The notes beneath the pieces were generated by a model, which saw only the letters and a program-made list of their open reading frames with translations, did not search any database and had not been told where the DNA came from. The translations under genes and the position numbers were made by a program. A stretch of 64,000 bases of DNA from Cliona cf. orientalis (taxonomy: Eukaryota > Porifera > Demospongiae > Clionaida > Clionaidae), in contig OZ005697.1 of NCBI GenBank assembly GCA_963930775.1, forward strand, positions 5,850,292 to 5,914,291. Reading direction: 5' to 3'. This document shows, in pieces, positions 46,401 through 55,700 of this stretch. The stretch's first letter is position 1; every line of letters begins with the position of its first letter.

Positions 46401-47103
46401 AGCTAAGCCAAACAGTATTATAGTATTACGAGCATTATTTAGAATATTTCGACGATCTTTACCTGTTCATATTATATTTGGCCACTTAGTTGCATGTGTG
46501 CCTGAGCAAAGCACAATGCATTATGCGACTCTGGCATTGTCAATAGGCATGGCTACAGTGGGCAACAAAAAGACATGTTTGTGACCATACCCTCCGATTT
46601 GAAGCATACTGAAGCCAGTTTTTCGAGTGGCTTAGATACCTACATCTCTAGATGTGGCAATTTTTGTGCTCACGATGACAACAACTCGACCGATTACTTT
46701 ACCCCTTGCGCATGCGTACGGGGTAACTATGGTAGGAGTATACATGTAGCTATTACAGGTTCAATCTGATCATACATTGTCAGTGTTGTATGTTATTTAT
46801 AATAATAATATTTCACAGCCTATGAGGATAGAATCAAATGCTACAATAATCTTGCGACTGTATGAAGCTTATGGAAGCCATGCAGATGTGATAATTACTT
46901 CAAACCTTCCTATTAAATCTTATCAAAGGTATTAACATAATAATATACTACCACTATGCTGATGAATAATGTAGTAAGGTTTTGATTATTGCAGATGTAA
47001 TATACTTGAGGACCCCATACAAGACCCAGTAAGCTGCGATGGTTCCCTATCACTACACTTCAAGCCGTTCCAGATTATAACTATCATACTCCATTTGAAA
47101 TAA
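19480..47103 (+). CDS. MAN2C1: Cytosolic/neutral alpha-mannosidase (GH38), 31 exons
   Basis: Trims alpha-mannose from free oligosaccharides in the cytosol. Exons: 19480-19589, 20660-20800, 22397-22493, 22940-22966, 23023-23099, 23440-23617, 23800-23897, 23954-24045, 24219-24325, 24393-24503, 24558-24650, 24847-24963, 25032-25069, 25134-25191, 25254-25345, 25691-25871, 39261-39333, 39403-39515, 39580-39610, 40091-40149, 40225-40384, 40447-40487, 40579-40676, 42307-42571, 42640-42783, 42860-42969, 43043-43122, 43421-43501, 43639-43700, 46819-46928, 46995-47103. They sum to 3,153 nt, in frame, 1,050 aa (human enzyme about 1,040). The N-terminus ([20 protein letters not shown]) is typical. GH38 metal and catalytic sites are visible: AHCHIDSAWLWP, the Asp of [13 protein letters not shown], and the His of LNQFHDV. 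No signal peptide, as expected. Oddities: a 13.4-kb intron 16 full of transposons, and an inserted basic stretch ([11 protein letters not shown]) in exon 21. Exon 19-20 borders are the least certain. Confidence 0.95.
19831..20193. repeat. MITE family A, copy 2 (MAN2C1 intron 1)
   Basis: Left end TAGCGATTCCGGACGATC, right end GCATTCGGAATTGCTA. The interior matches 1481-1848, with an added CAACAACAACAA microsatellite at 20063-20090. Confidence 0.7.
20842..21332. repeat. Nested palindromic element with family F hairpin (MAN2C1 intron 2)
   Basis: Outer arms: AAGCCGAGGCTCTACGGC at the left and GCCGTAGAGCCGAGGC at the right. A second pair is GAATCCCGTTATCTACCGAG with CGGTACATAACGGGATTC. Inside, at 20880-20964, a hairpin pairs GGGATGTTGCATAATC with GATTATGCAACATCCC around the core CCGAGGGCGGAGCCCGAGGC. 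Between them are CCCAGCCCCTGTAGGGGGCT and a TAGGGTTTGGGTTTAGGG stretch. Confidence 0.75.
22196..22279. repeat. Fold-back element, family G, copy 1
   Basis: An 84-bp hairpin with TIRs CCTTGTCCCCAGGCCACTCC and GGAGTGGCCTGGGGACGAGG. Flanks GGAAATAA (22188-22195) and GGAAATGT (22280-22287) look like a decayed 8-bp target duplication. Confidence 0.8.
22748..22822. repeat. Fold-back element, family G, copy 2 with 8-bp target duplication
   Basis: A 75-bp near-perfect palindrome from TAGCCTCGTCCCCAGGCCAC to GTGGCCTGGGGACGAGGCTA. Flanked on both sides by GCCTACAG (22740-22747 and 22823-22830), a clean 8-bp target site duplication. Confidence 0.9.
25385..25510. repeat. Dispersed repeat family D, copy 2 (MAN2C1 intron 15)
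   Basis: GTAGTTAATC, ATGATCCAATTTA, ACAATTCTCATA and GCGATTGACGATCTTCACC match the other copies. Confidence 0.6.
26690..30478 (-). mobile_element. Ginger1-like DNA transposon with long TIRs, degraded
   Basis: Both ends carry diverged inverted repeats of about 85 bp. The left end (26693-26780) has TTTGGACCCCCCC, CCCCCCGGCCC and TTTCAGAAATATATGGACC. The right end, reversed, has TTTGGACCCCC, CGCCCGGTCC and TACTGAAATATGTGGACC. Between them on the minus strand lie remnants of an integrase with zinc finger, DDE core and GPY/F-type motif, followed by a Ulp1 protease. That order is the published hallmark of Ginger1 elements, which also have 40-270 bp TIRs. I could not define the target duplication. 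The element sits in MAN2C1 intron 16, antisense to the gene. Confidence 0.7.
27780..30100 (-). pseudogene. Ginger-type integrase + Ulp1 protease, broken
   Basis: Reading right to left, the remnants are: an RKxKRAV-type start, an HHCC-like segment ([28 protein letters not shown]), CPVCQRMNK, the integrase core ([11 protein letters not shown] with the first Asp, [11 protein letters not shown] with the second, [10 protein letters not shown]), a C-terminal domain with [10 protein letters not shown] and [13 protein letters not shown], an acidic linker, then Ulp1 pieces ([25 protein letters not shown], and a [11 protein letters not shown] tail). Frameshifts occur near 29095 and 28270 and in-frame stops near 27925 and 29975, so the gene is dead as read. 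A Ty3/gypsy integrase is the alternative, but the fused Ulp1 and the TIRs favour Ginger. Confidence 0.75.
30630..30730. repeat. Hairpin element, family F
   Basis: GGTTACATCA at the left pairs with TGATGTAACC at the right, GGTCTCTA with TAGAGACC, and GATTTACAC with GTGTAAATC. The apex is CCGAGGGCCGGAGGCCCGAG. Compare 16892-17027, which has the same order of blocks but different bases in both arms. Confidence 0.85.
31105..31400 (-). pseudogene. Ulp1 protease / PHD finger relic
   Basis: Minus-strand pieces read [10 protein letters not shown], then a shifted frame with [20 protein letters not shown] (a Ulp1 Cys-box context in which the Cys codon region is disrupted), then [19 protein letters not shown] and ELWHCHSCC (PHD finger half). 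The protease and PHD parts are closer together than in the gene at 6809-7407, and frames do not join, so this is a deleted and frameshifted copy of the same architecture. Confidence 0.65.
31590..32399. other. No gene recognised
   Basis: A short perfect palindrome (GGTGTCTATCTCGATAGACACC) lies near 32266-32288. The rest has no interpretable feature beyond GC-rich sequence at 31750-31870. Confidence 0.35.
32400..32560. repeat. Dispersed repeat family D, copy 3
   Basis: Contains ATGATCCAATTTA, AAATTAGCATTTTACGAATT, CTCATAACG and GGAGCGGTTGACGA, aligned to 11082-11250 and 25385-25510. Confidence 0.6.
32946..33420 (-). pseudogene. Tigger/CENP-B-type DNA-binding domain, truncated transposase
   Basis: Two adjacent frames encode a psq-type helix-turn-helix ([20 protein letters not shown]) and a Tc5/CENP-B-type second DNA-binding half ([27 protein letters not shown]). 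The frames overlap near 33250-33311, which implies a frameshift. No DDE domain follows downstream on this strand, so only the N-terminal third of a Tigger-like transposase remains. Confidence 0.7.
33768..34160 (+). repeat. Repeat family B, well-preserved copy
   Basis: Left end GAGCACATACCCCGTGCGCG; right end ATTACCCCTTGCGCATGCGC then GCGGGGTAATA, so the termini are inverted (TACCCCGYGCGC / GCGCGCGGGGTA). The interior holds TGAGTTGCTCAGATGCCTAG and GGCGATTTTTGTGC. Confidence 0.75.
35489..35586. repeat. Tandem duplication inside the retroelement, about 48-bp unit
   Basis: GTTGATCACAAATGCTAAAT followed by TCTCTAGGAGATAAACTA occurs twice, with the bases CAGTGACTTGGGG before each copy. It disrupts the reverse-transcriptase frame. 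Confidence 0.85.
35633..35948. repeat. Fold-back MITE, family G, inserted in the retroelement
   Basis: Left TAGCCTCGTCCCCAGGCTCT, right CTAGCCTGGGGACGAGGCTA; inner repeats GGTAACGACTGCATGC and GCATGCAGTCGTTACC. Flanks CAACTGTGCC (35623-35632) and CAACTGCGCC (35949-35958) are a 10-bp target duplication with one mismatch. Removing the element and one flank restores an uninterrupted reverse-transcriptase frame across the site, which dates the insertion after the retroelement. Confidence 0.9.
37850..38160. repeat. Dispersed repeat family H, copy 1
   Basis: Shares GCCAGATCAGCAGATCTAGT, AAGAAGCATAGTTG and AAGAACTATCGCT with 43855-44195. Confidence 0.6.
38302..38500. repeat. MITE with TACCGTA ends (TAGCGGGAAA family)
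   Basis: Left TACCGTGTAGCGGGAAA, right TTTCCCGCTATACGGTA. The interior repeats TTCGCGAAAGTTTTCTCC-like units in both directions. It is 199 bp, TA at both ends, and non-coding. Confidence 0.85.
38963..39145. repeat. MITE family I, copy 1
   Basis: Starts ATACTATATAGCGTGTAACT and ends TTTCTCACTATATGGTAT. The block GCATTAAATTTGTCGAAATG and GGCTCTCCATTGGT also occur at 47628-47845. Confidence 0.65.
40720..40845. repeat. Inverted repeat (MAN2C1 intron 23)
   Basis: Arms of about 50 bp: GCAAGTACGCTCGTTCTTGT at the left pairs with ACAAGAACGAGCGTACTTGC at the right around a short AT-rich loop (40770-40790). Arms are almost perfect. Confidence 0.9.
40914..41297. repeat. Perfect 127-bp inverted repeat element (MAN2C1 intron 23)
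   Basis: Left arm 40914-41040 and right arm 41171-41297 are exact reverse complements by eye, starting ACAAGTGTAAAAACAATTGA. A 130-bp spacer with no long ORF separates them. No target duplication is evident. The exact match suggests recent origin or ongoing arm correction. Confidence 0.92.
43855..44195. repeat. Dispersed repeat family H, copy 2 (MAN2C1 intron 29)
   Basis: Matches 37850-38160 through GCCAGATCAGCAGATCTAGT, AAGAAGCATAGTTG and AAGAACTATCGCT. Confidence 0.6.
44241..44462. repeat. MITE with TACCGTA ends (TTCTTCTAAAAATTCGGC family)
   Basis: TACCGTATTTCTTCTAAAAA at the left, TTTTTAGAAGAAATACGGTA at the right. Internal TTCGGC boxes repeat in both directions. It is 222 bp and lies in MAN2C1 intron 29. 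Confidence 0.9.
44826..44903. repeat. Short tandem repeat, about 24-bp unit
   Basis: CATATTGCACTAACCGCAAA-like units recur three to four times (44831-44900). Confidence 0.85.
45392..45520. repeat. Hairpin element, family F
   Basis: GGCATTTATTGC at the left pairs with GCAATAAATGCC at the right and AATAGTTA with TAACTATT. The apex contains CCTCCGGCGCTTTGCGCCCT. Arms are imperfect toward the base. Lies in MAN2C1 intron 29. Confidence 0.75.
46185..46735 (+). repeat. Repeat family B, long copy
   Basis: Left end CTAGAGCTCTGTAGAGCACA then TACCCCGCATGC; right end CGATTACTTTACCCC then TTGCGCATGCGTACGGGGTA. Ends 84 bp before exon 30 of MAN2C1. Confidence 0.7.
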
Positions 47104-48196
47104 AGGTGCATTACTTTGTTAATGATAATACAGAGTAATTAATCATTCATTGACTGCCATTCCTAGTCAGTTGTGATATCATTGGAATATTGCTATATTA
47201 TCGTGCATCTACATAATAATAATATCATTATTATTATGTAGCAATGCCTTTGAGGATTTCTAGAGATGGATTGCCAGATTATTATGCATACCTACAAATT
47301 TAACATAAGACAATGTCATGCCATGACACAGTGCCACACTATGCATGCACTGTGCCTGTGGGAGGGAATCTTATGCTATAGAACTCGGAGTCTGTGTTAA
47401 TTGTAGCTATCTAGCTCACTGAAGTCCATAGAAGGATAAGTTATCCCTTTCTTTCAAACAATCCTAGGGTGCCGAGTATCACCATGTGTAGCTGATATGG
47501 CTATCTACATGCCATGGTAATAATATCCCTGTAGGCCTCTTTTTTTATTGAACTATGCAAAAAAACGCAGGCATTCAAACTGAGATAAGGTGAACGTCAA
47601 ATGAACCATGATAATGGGTGATATCATATAGCGGGTAACTTTGGTGACGGCATTAAATTTGACGAAATAGCTCTCCATTGGTGTAGGTGAAGTTTGAATT
47701 TGGCAATTTGAGTTGAGTCCTTACTGTCATAGGTGTGCATGTATTAAGTTAAACTGGTGAATTTTTATTTTGGCAATCTATACCGAAATCACCAAATCAC
47801 CAAACTAAAAACATTAGTCACCATAATTCCGCTATATAGTATGTACACCAACACCTTGCATCTTAAAGTGGTACAACTGTCCAGCTACGGGGTGGAGCCA
47901 GAAAGCTGGGTGGTTACTGCGGGTATGCACTGTATAAATCATAGGTGCTACCTTTGATTCTCTCTCCAACCATAATTATATGGTACAATGCAGTATTGTT
48001 ATTGAAGATACATAACATTATTATTGGTGATGACATCAGCTTATTATTGTCAATGTTCATGTTGTTGGTTTGGGGATACATGTACATGTAACTTGAGTGA
48101 AAAAAATTATTGTATTGTTTAGATAGTATGTGTGCTTTCAGGTTCTGTTTGCATCCTGACAAGTAGCTACGATTGCATGGAGTATTCATTTCTGCC
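47104..48196. other. Intergenic, with MITE family I copy 2 at 47628-47845
   Basis: The family I copy starts ATCATATAGCGGGTAACTTT, shares GCATTAAATTTGACGAAAT with 38963-39145, and ends in a CCGCTATATAG motif. No canonical AATAAA was found close to the MAN2C1 stop. The remaining sequence holds AT-rich microsatellite runs (AATAATAATA). Confidence 0.55.
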
Positions 48197-49960
48197 ATGG
48201 ATTTTTTATGTCAAGTAGTGCTTTTATTAGTCAGTGCACTTGTAGATACACCTGAAGTTATAGCCGATAAGTCTCTGAATGAGAGACAACTTGACATATT
48301 CAGAAATACAACTTGGCAAGCAGAGTGTAATGCTGAGTCATTAAGGAACAATAGCTGCTCCAGAAGAAAGACATGTCCACCATGGTTCATTTGTACTACC
48401 ACTGGGAGTTGTAAGTGTGAATCTACCAGTGTGCATGGAGGTATCAAATGTAGTGAAAAATCAATGAGATCTGCAGTTTTGAATTGCCATTGTGTTACTT
48501 ATGATAAAGAAGATACCTTAACATTTGCTGGGTTGTGTTTCTATAACTGTGAACGCCCCATCCTCAACAAAGCATTCGATAATGTATACCATGGCCTTCC
48601 TGAAAATATCTCAGATCTAAACAAGTACATGTGTAACAGGTTTAACAGAGATGGAGTTTTATGTGGTGAATGCACGAAAGGGTTAAATCCATTTGTTCTT
48701 TCTTACGATCTTAGTTGTATCAATTGTCCAAACAGCCATCTGAACTGGTTGAAGTTCATTGCCATTGGGTTTATTCCACTCACCATATTTTATTTCATTA
48801 TGGTATTCTTTAACATCAGTGTAACCTCCTCACACATGCATGGCTATGTACTATTCAGTCAAGCGGTTTCAACTCCAGCATTTGTACGCGTGTTATTTCT
48901 TACTATTGAAGGGCTGCCTTTTGTTTCAAACGTGATCAAATCTCTTGAGCCTTTCTTTAGCTCATGGAATCTTGATTTTTTCCGTTCTACCGTGCCTAAT
49001 ATTTGTCTCGACATTGATACTTTACAAGCATTTGCTTTAGACTACTGTGTTGCTGTGTACCCTTTGTTATTGATTACTGTATCTTATCTACTGATTGAGC
49101 TTTATGATCGCAATGTATGGCTGATTGTTTACATTTGGCAACCATTTCATTTCTTTTTCAAATTATTTCGACGCAACTGGGATGTCCGAACATCTGTGAT
49201 TGATTCTTTCGCTACCTTCTTTGTATTATCCTACGTTAAAGTTTTGAGTGTCTCAATAGATTTATTAGTGTATGCACCAGTGATAGAATTACCATCAAGG
49301 AACGTTCAGTACAGGCTCTATTATTCTTCAAATGTAATCATTTTCCACAGATACCATGTACCTTATGCTGTTCTTGCTATTAGTTTCATCATCTTTTTCA
49401 TTCTGATTCCCACATTGATTTTAGTCCTTTATCCATTCCGGTTCTTTCAAAAGTGTCTTTCTTACTATCAGATAAGATGGCATTTTCTTCGTGCTTTTGT
49501 TGATTCTTTTCAGGGATACTATAAGGATGGAACTGAACCAATGACTTGGGACTTCCGTTGCTTTTCACCTTATGGTCTCATCCTGAGAATCTGTTTTGGT
49601 ATCTTATTTGTCCTAACGTTGTCTTCCATGTTCTTCATATATGCTGTCATTGTTTTAGTCTCCGTGATAATTTTGTTACTGAACTTCAATCCATATAAGG
49701 AAGCATTTAAACACTTCACAAGAATTGATGCCTTTTTCATGATCTTCTTATCAATCCTCTACATCTCTTTTCTTGGTATCAACATTGTGGATATTCAAGC
49801 TCGCAGCTTTAAGGTTTCCTTTTTTGTAATGTCGACGCTGGCATCAGTTGTTCCAGTTATTTATATATCAGCCATTACTCTGCACTGGATTTATTCACGG
49901 AGAAGGTGGGGTAAGCAGCTATTATTAAGTATAAAATTCCGTATATCAAGACAGTGTTAG
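48197..49960 (+). CDS. Cys-rich multipass membrane protein, single exon, orphan
   Basis: 587 aa from the Met of MDFLCQVVLLLVSALVD, which gives a good signal peptide; an upstream Met at 48173 is possible. The ectodomain (about 200 aa) is Cys-rich, with TCPPWFICTTTGSCKC and a DGVLCGECTKGLNPFVLSYD motif followed by CINC, just before the first membrane span. Eight to nine hydrophobic spans follow (for example FIAIGFIPLTIFYFIMVFF, VAVYPLLLITVSYLLIEL, AVLAISFIIFFILIPTLIL, RICFGILFVLTLSSMFFIY). Between the later spans is FVDSFQGYYKDGTEPMTWDF. The LCGEC and FQGxYKDG motifs are, to my recollection, typical of a large uncharacterised family in sponges; no function is known to me. Absence of introns contrasts with its neighbours and may reflect retroposition or family habit. 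Confidence 0.85.
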   Translation: MDFLCQVVLLLVSALVDTPEVIADKSLNERQLDIFRNTTWQAECNAESLRNNSCSRRKTCPPWFICTTTGSCKCESTSVHGGIKCSEKSMRSAVLNCHCVTYDKEDTLTFAGLCFYNCERPILNKAFDNVYHGLPENISDLNKYMCNRFNRDGVLCGECTKGLNPFVLSYDLSCINCPNSHLNWLKFIAIGFIPLTIFYFIMVFFNISVTSSHMHGYVLFSQAVSTPAFVRVLFLTIEGLPFVSNVIKSLEPFFSSWNLDFFRSTVPNICLDIDTLQAFALDYCVAVYPLLLITVSYLLIELYDRNVWLIVYIWQPFHFFFKLFRRNWDVRTSVIDSFATFFVLSYVKVLSVSIDLLVYAPVIELPSRNVQYRLYYSSNVIIFHRYHVPYAVLAISFIIFFILIPTLILVLYPFRFFQKCLSYYQIRWHFLRAFVDSFQGYYKDGTEPMTWDFRCFSPYGLILRICFGILFVLTLSSMFFIYAVIVLVSVIILLLNFNPYKEAFKHFTRIDAFFMIFLSILYISFLGINIVDIQARSFKVSFFVMSTLASVVPVIYISAITLHWIYSRRRWGKQLLLSIKFRISRQC

Positions 49961-51370
49961 CAGTGTAGGTCATGGAGAGAATATTATTATAATACACATA
50001 ACAGTTAATTTTGGTAACATGCACAAACATTTTGAATATAGTGTCATTTTCAATATTTAGTGTTTATGGTCACCAAGAGTTCACTGTTAACAAGAACAAT
50101 ATTATTATGTAACATTCATAGTAGTAGTAGATGTCATGATGAGAGATATCACAGTTGATCGTTAATTCAGTCTGCAATACTTGGATGAACTGTGGTACCA
50201 CACAAGGGGCAGTACCTGGTTTGGTACAGCATTGCAGCTTATAGCTTAAGGCTGGTTCATAATACTATAACACTACACAATGCGTTGCATTGCATTGACT
50301 TTGCAGAGTTTTGCAAAATTAGCGAACGCTAGGCCTTGCGTCACTTTGTGAACCACCTTTACAGTATTACACAAGAACAGATTATTGATACCACAGCAAT
50401 CAACTATCACGTCACTTAGGAGAACACCATCTACGCTTAGCCTAGCTAATACTGTGGATGTTGTACACTGTTGTTAATGTACACTTGTGGTCACTTAAAA
50501 TTTTTAAAAATTTAATGGTGTATTTCCAATACATATTAGCTTATTGTAAGTCATTAATATCAAGTTTGATATTAGCACTATTCCTGTGGAATCATGTATT
50601 GTGCATGTAGGTTTTTTTTTTCTAGAATATGCATGCTATTAAAATTGGGAAACCTGATAAACAATTCACTTATTCAAAGGCTATGCTTAATGCATGACTG
50701 CTTATATTATAGCATTTTTTTACCTCTAGCTCTTATTTTTTTTCTGTGGGCCATGGCATGTTTGTTCTCTTGAGAAGGAATAGCTATAATCTCGATAATA
50801 TTGCTAATTCTTTTTCCTTACTGTATCTTACTTTTTTGGGGATGCACCCATTCAATAGATGATACCTGTTTTGTATGCATGTATGATAAACATGTTAACG
50901 TTGATTCACACAATATTATAATAATATTATTATGTATAATATTGACCAATATCAATATGATATCCCATAGATACGTAGTCTATAAAGTGTCTATTTATGA
51001 TCTCCCATTTTATTATTGGCTAGCTTTGGTCCTATAGAGATTTGGGACCTCTTGTGTATTTGCAATAATATTGGGTGATAGAATTTTGTTTCATTTTAGC
51101 TATCACTGTTGATGTCAAAAGACCTATTGATTGATCAATGATTAGATGTGAATTTATGTCAATAAAGGTGATTTGGCTATATTTATTTTCTCTATAGAAT
51201 GTTCATGCATGAAATGCAGAGGATACATAGTAATAATATCAGTGCAAAGCACTATAATTAAAGTACATGCCAAGTACTAAGAGGATAACACAATAGCTAC
51301 CGTAGGACTAAACAGCAGCAAATATACCAACATTAAATGACGTTCAGTTGTTCAAGTTAATGGTTGATAC
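49961..51370. other. No gene recognised
   Basis: AT-rich 3' flank and intergenic sequence with several AATATTAT runs; short ORFs only. Confidence 0.45.
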
Positions 51371-51840
51371 GTAAGAGTTCAAAAGTTATCTCTTGAATGT
51401 GGGTGCAGCTGCAATAGATAATGGGAGTGAATTCCAGGAGGAAATTGTTGATGGAAAGAAGGAATAGTGGAATGTATTAGATGATACATGCATGAGGCTG
51501 AACATAGAGATTGCCATGGATCTGCCATTACTGTTGGGATAATTGATAGAGTGAAGAGATAGATAGTGGGGAATTAGGAAATGAAAGTGACCATTCACTC
51601 ACTGTCTTGTAGAAGTAGTAAAGGCCAAGGTGCTCCTGTGGGCGGCAAGGTCAGGGAGAAGGGAGTTCCTGGTAACTTGAGTTACATTGTTTAAGACAAA
51701 ATATCTTGAAGGCGATTTTCTATACTAGTTCAAGCTGGTTGATGTTTAATTAGATGAGGACTCCAAACCTGAGACAAGTGTGAACTTCAATAATGTGAGC
51801 AGTGCATGCATTGATCAGGAGTAGACCACAGCTCAGCGCC
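51370..51840 (-). pseudogene. Non-LTR retrotransposon (LINE) 3' end relic
   Basis: Minus-strand translation ends in HYSFFPSTISSWNSLPLSIA, the typical C-terminal tail of CR1/RTE-like reverse-transcriptase ORFs (FFPxTIxxWNxLP). Upstream pieces are interrupted by stops. Only the extreme 3' end is recognisable. Confidence 0.7.
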
Positions 51841-52685
51841 TTGTAATAGCTATATTATTATTTGCACTACCAGAGCGTAGAGATCAAAGGCACTGCCAGT
51901 GCAATGAATTGTTGGTGGTGCTTGGTAGCCTGTGACGATAGGCTCAGACCTAAGTATGAATAAAAAATCAACCATTGCTTGTACAGTGCAACTAGCTGTG
52001 AATAAGTAATCAACCTCTGTTTATATACTCTTTGTGGTGTTGCTCAGCAACTACAGCTTATATAGGGTGCATTCTTGATGGTTTTGCCTAGCAACTACAA
52101 CTATTACCTCATAGCTATAGCAAGTTTGCTGATTAATAGGATTAAATAGTATAGTAATGCATTTGTAAAAGTAGTAATGATTATAACCTAAAAGCGTAGG
52201 CACAGCTTGATAAGCCCTTGATGGCACCCTATTCAATATTAACAGATAATAGTGAACAAATTATACTAAGTCTTATTGCTGCAATTCTAATACCACCCAT
52301 GACCAACCAGAACTGAGGCACCAAGCCACAACATGCATATGATGGAGAGGAATTTAATTAAGGCTATATAAATTACACCGGCTTCTCTTATGAATATTAT
52401 GAAACATGCCTGGCATGGCCGGGTGATGATGCTGGCACCACCTCGATCTGGCACTCTCCTATACATTATGGCCTACATCTAGTATAGTACGTAGCTATCG
52501 TGCCCATAATTTTAATAACAGTCCATTAACATAATGATATTACTTTATCATGAAAGTTTTTCCAAACCTAAAGGGCAATCATCCCATGCCTGCTCATGAT
52601 GAAATAACTTTATGATGAAAAGCTGTTGCTTGAATTATGTCTAACAAAAATAATTAAATGATTGGATTGCCAGCTGTTGCCAAAG
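51841..52685. other. No gene recognised
   Basis: AT-rich intergenic sequence; nothing supported. Confidence 0.4.
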
Positions 52686-52691
52686 TTTATT
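52686..52691 (-). terminator. Polyadenylation signal AATAAA of the desaturase gene
   Basis: TTTATT on the plus strand gives AATAAA on the minus strand, about 65 nt after the desaturase stop codon, a normal distance for a short 3' UTR. Confidence 0.6.
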
Positions 52692-52755
52692 CAGAAATCC
52701 ATGATGCTATCATGATATTTTGTGTATGCATGACATTGTGTATGTGATCATACAA

Positions 52756-55700
52756 TCACCCAATCTTCTTGCTCCCAACATCTTTCCCCATGTTCTTCAA
52801 GTACTCAATGTGTTTCTTCCACGCCTCCCAGAACGATGACATACAGTTGTACCGGATCCCAAACTCCTTGCAAGTCTTCACTAGCAGAGGGGTAACCCAG
52901 AGGTAGTGACCCTGGGCCATGTCCGGGAAGAGGTGATGTGCTGTCTGGTGGTTGAGTCCGCCAGACATGATGTACCAGAACCAACTGTCCGTGCAGTAGT
53001 CACACGTGGTTAACACTTGAACCTCAGCCCTATCAATACAGCAGTACATCATACATAAGAAAGTATATAAAATTAAATTATCACTGCACTGCCTCAGGTA
53101 TCCCCCTACGGGCAAAGTATAGAAATATTATGATCAGTATCAATACTGTCATTAACTATTAGGACTATCTATTACACACAACCAAGTCTGGATCATCTTT
53201 TTAGTAAGGAAATCCCATGTTCTGATAGAGGATAGGTATAGGGCTACTGAAATGGACTCTTGAAAAGGAAAAGACAACAATTTTAATCAATGGAGTTTAA
53301 TGTTTAAGTTAACTTATGAGCCAAACGGGCAGCGCAAGCGTGGCAATCTACGGGGCGGTGCCACACGGCCTCGGAGGGGAGGGGCCATGTGCAGGCATGC
53401 ACAGTGGCAGTCAAACCTCATGCGTTACAGCAGCTACATGTAGTACTGTCTCTTTCCCATCCCTAACGATCCCCACCCAGTTATTGGTTAAATTGACGGC
53501 TATGGCTCTGGCAAGACTCTCCACTGAGGTCTTGGCTTCAGTGTGAAAGGCATGGAGTTGGCTCGCGGAAAGACTGGGATTTTTCCCCAAGTGGGTCAAA
53601 TAAGTGGTAATTAGCCCAAGAATGTTAATTACCCAACCACAACTTATACAGGGCAAGGGGGGCTGACTCCATAATGAACCAACAATGTATGGCCATTATA
53701 GGGCTAGTGGCAATTAATAACTAATTATTGGTGTAATAGGTTAATTACTTTTATGTTGAAGCTAAGTTAACTTCTGAATAAATCACAAATAATTATACTG
53801 GTATCACTGCTCACCAGTCCATATTCACGACATTGTTTTTGTCAGGCGTTGGAGGTTGAACAACCTGCCAGTGTATAATACAATATCGATATCATGTCAT
53901 GTATAATAAATGAATATTATTATCAGCTAGAGGACATAAAGGATTAAAGTGATGACCTACCGCACTGGAGAGATGGTGGGACTCATTGAGATTGCCCAAT
54001 AGGAGAGAAAAGGCAACATCACTGACAATGTTTACCATGACCTTAAAGTTAGTGATCGTGTGTACAATAGTAATTAGTGAGATTATCTACATCTGTAATG
54101 CAAATGAACCTACACACAGCCGTATAGGCAAAGGTTCACTGAGAAACCATTCCTCCAAAAGATTGTTAGTATGCAGGGTATTCTGCATTCTTTTGAGATC
54201 ATGCATACCGTACTGTCCTGGGTATATTATGCCCATGGGCGCTTTTACCTGGGACATAAATTGTATACATGTAGAAGCTGCTGCATTTCTGGCCCCTTGA
54301 AATGCGGTACATGGGTACTTACCCAGGAGTGGATGCTTACTCGGAACACTACGGTAGTATACCATGGCCAGTTAAAATTAATGACTCACCAGATGCCAAA
54401 ATGGTGTGTAAAAGTATGGTAGAACATACTTAAAGATGCAGTGGGTAATCTTTCCGATCCAAAACATCATCCACTGAGTAGTGGTAAGGGGATTCATTCG
54501 GATTAGAGCTACACAATAATTATTGAACAACACCATGTTCTTAATACCCATATTATCATCACTGTACATACTTCTTCTGCTTTGATAGAGATACATGAAG
54601 TCCTCAATCCGAAACTTTGTGCTCATCTACAAGTGCATGTGAGCAATAAATATTTACTTTTGGCGTGCTGAATCTTTGCTCAGCAATTTTTTTCATCAAG
54701 AAGTAATCAAATCACACTTACCAGTGAGTACACAAAGGGCATGTATAGGTGCTGATATACGTAGAACTTTTTCCACTTCTGTGATTTTTTGATCCTCCAG
54801 AGTGATGGTAGCTAATGGTAAGGTAAAATAATAATATTATAATAATAATATATTATGATAATCATAGTAGGCAACCAGGCTAGCTTCACTCAGTATATAT
54901 ATAACAGACAAGCTGGAAATAGGGCCTAGCAACACATGACGTTTAATTATAGCTGTGCATCCATCAACATAAATTCAATAACAGGTGCAGATGCCATCCG
55001 ATCCTGATTATTGCCAAAAGGAATATGTAAGAATGCATGAGGTTTCTAAGGGTAGCAAAATATTGTACTATTTTATAGTAGCTGACCTGATCCATTATCT
55101 ACATACATACAGCATGCCTTAAAGTACAAAATTTGCACCTTATCAGAGGTTGGAAGATCTGGATCCATGTCCATGTTGGTGTAGGGGTGATGTCCAAGGT
55201 TGTGCTACACACGATAATACATATCACTATATTGAATTGAATATTATCCTTCTTTGCATACAGTGGATGGCTGGGGTACCCAGGGATTTTCTATGCATGC
55301 ACCCCTTTAGCTTAGCCTTCCTGTATTAAGCTTTGATGCTTTACACCAGGCCAATGGCATCAGGTCTTTCACCTGCTTATCTCTAAAACAGTGATCTCTG
55401 TATAAATAATTGCATGCACAATACATTGTAGAATAGATATGCAAACACTGTAATGGCTAGTGTAGCTACCTGATGTTTCCAGCAGTAGGAGGAGATTCCC
55501 AAGACACACTCTGATAGTAGCTGTAGGGCCGTCCACACCCAGGGTTTGTGTGTGATAGCACAGTGACTGCATAGTGTATTGTATACTAGCTAGTATTGGG
55601 TAACATACTAAAAACATCATCTAGGGTGCCTTGAAAATTAATGGTGCATGTTTGATTCATTAACTCATAATACCTTTAGCTAGCTAGATCAAAACTGTAT

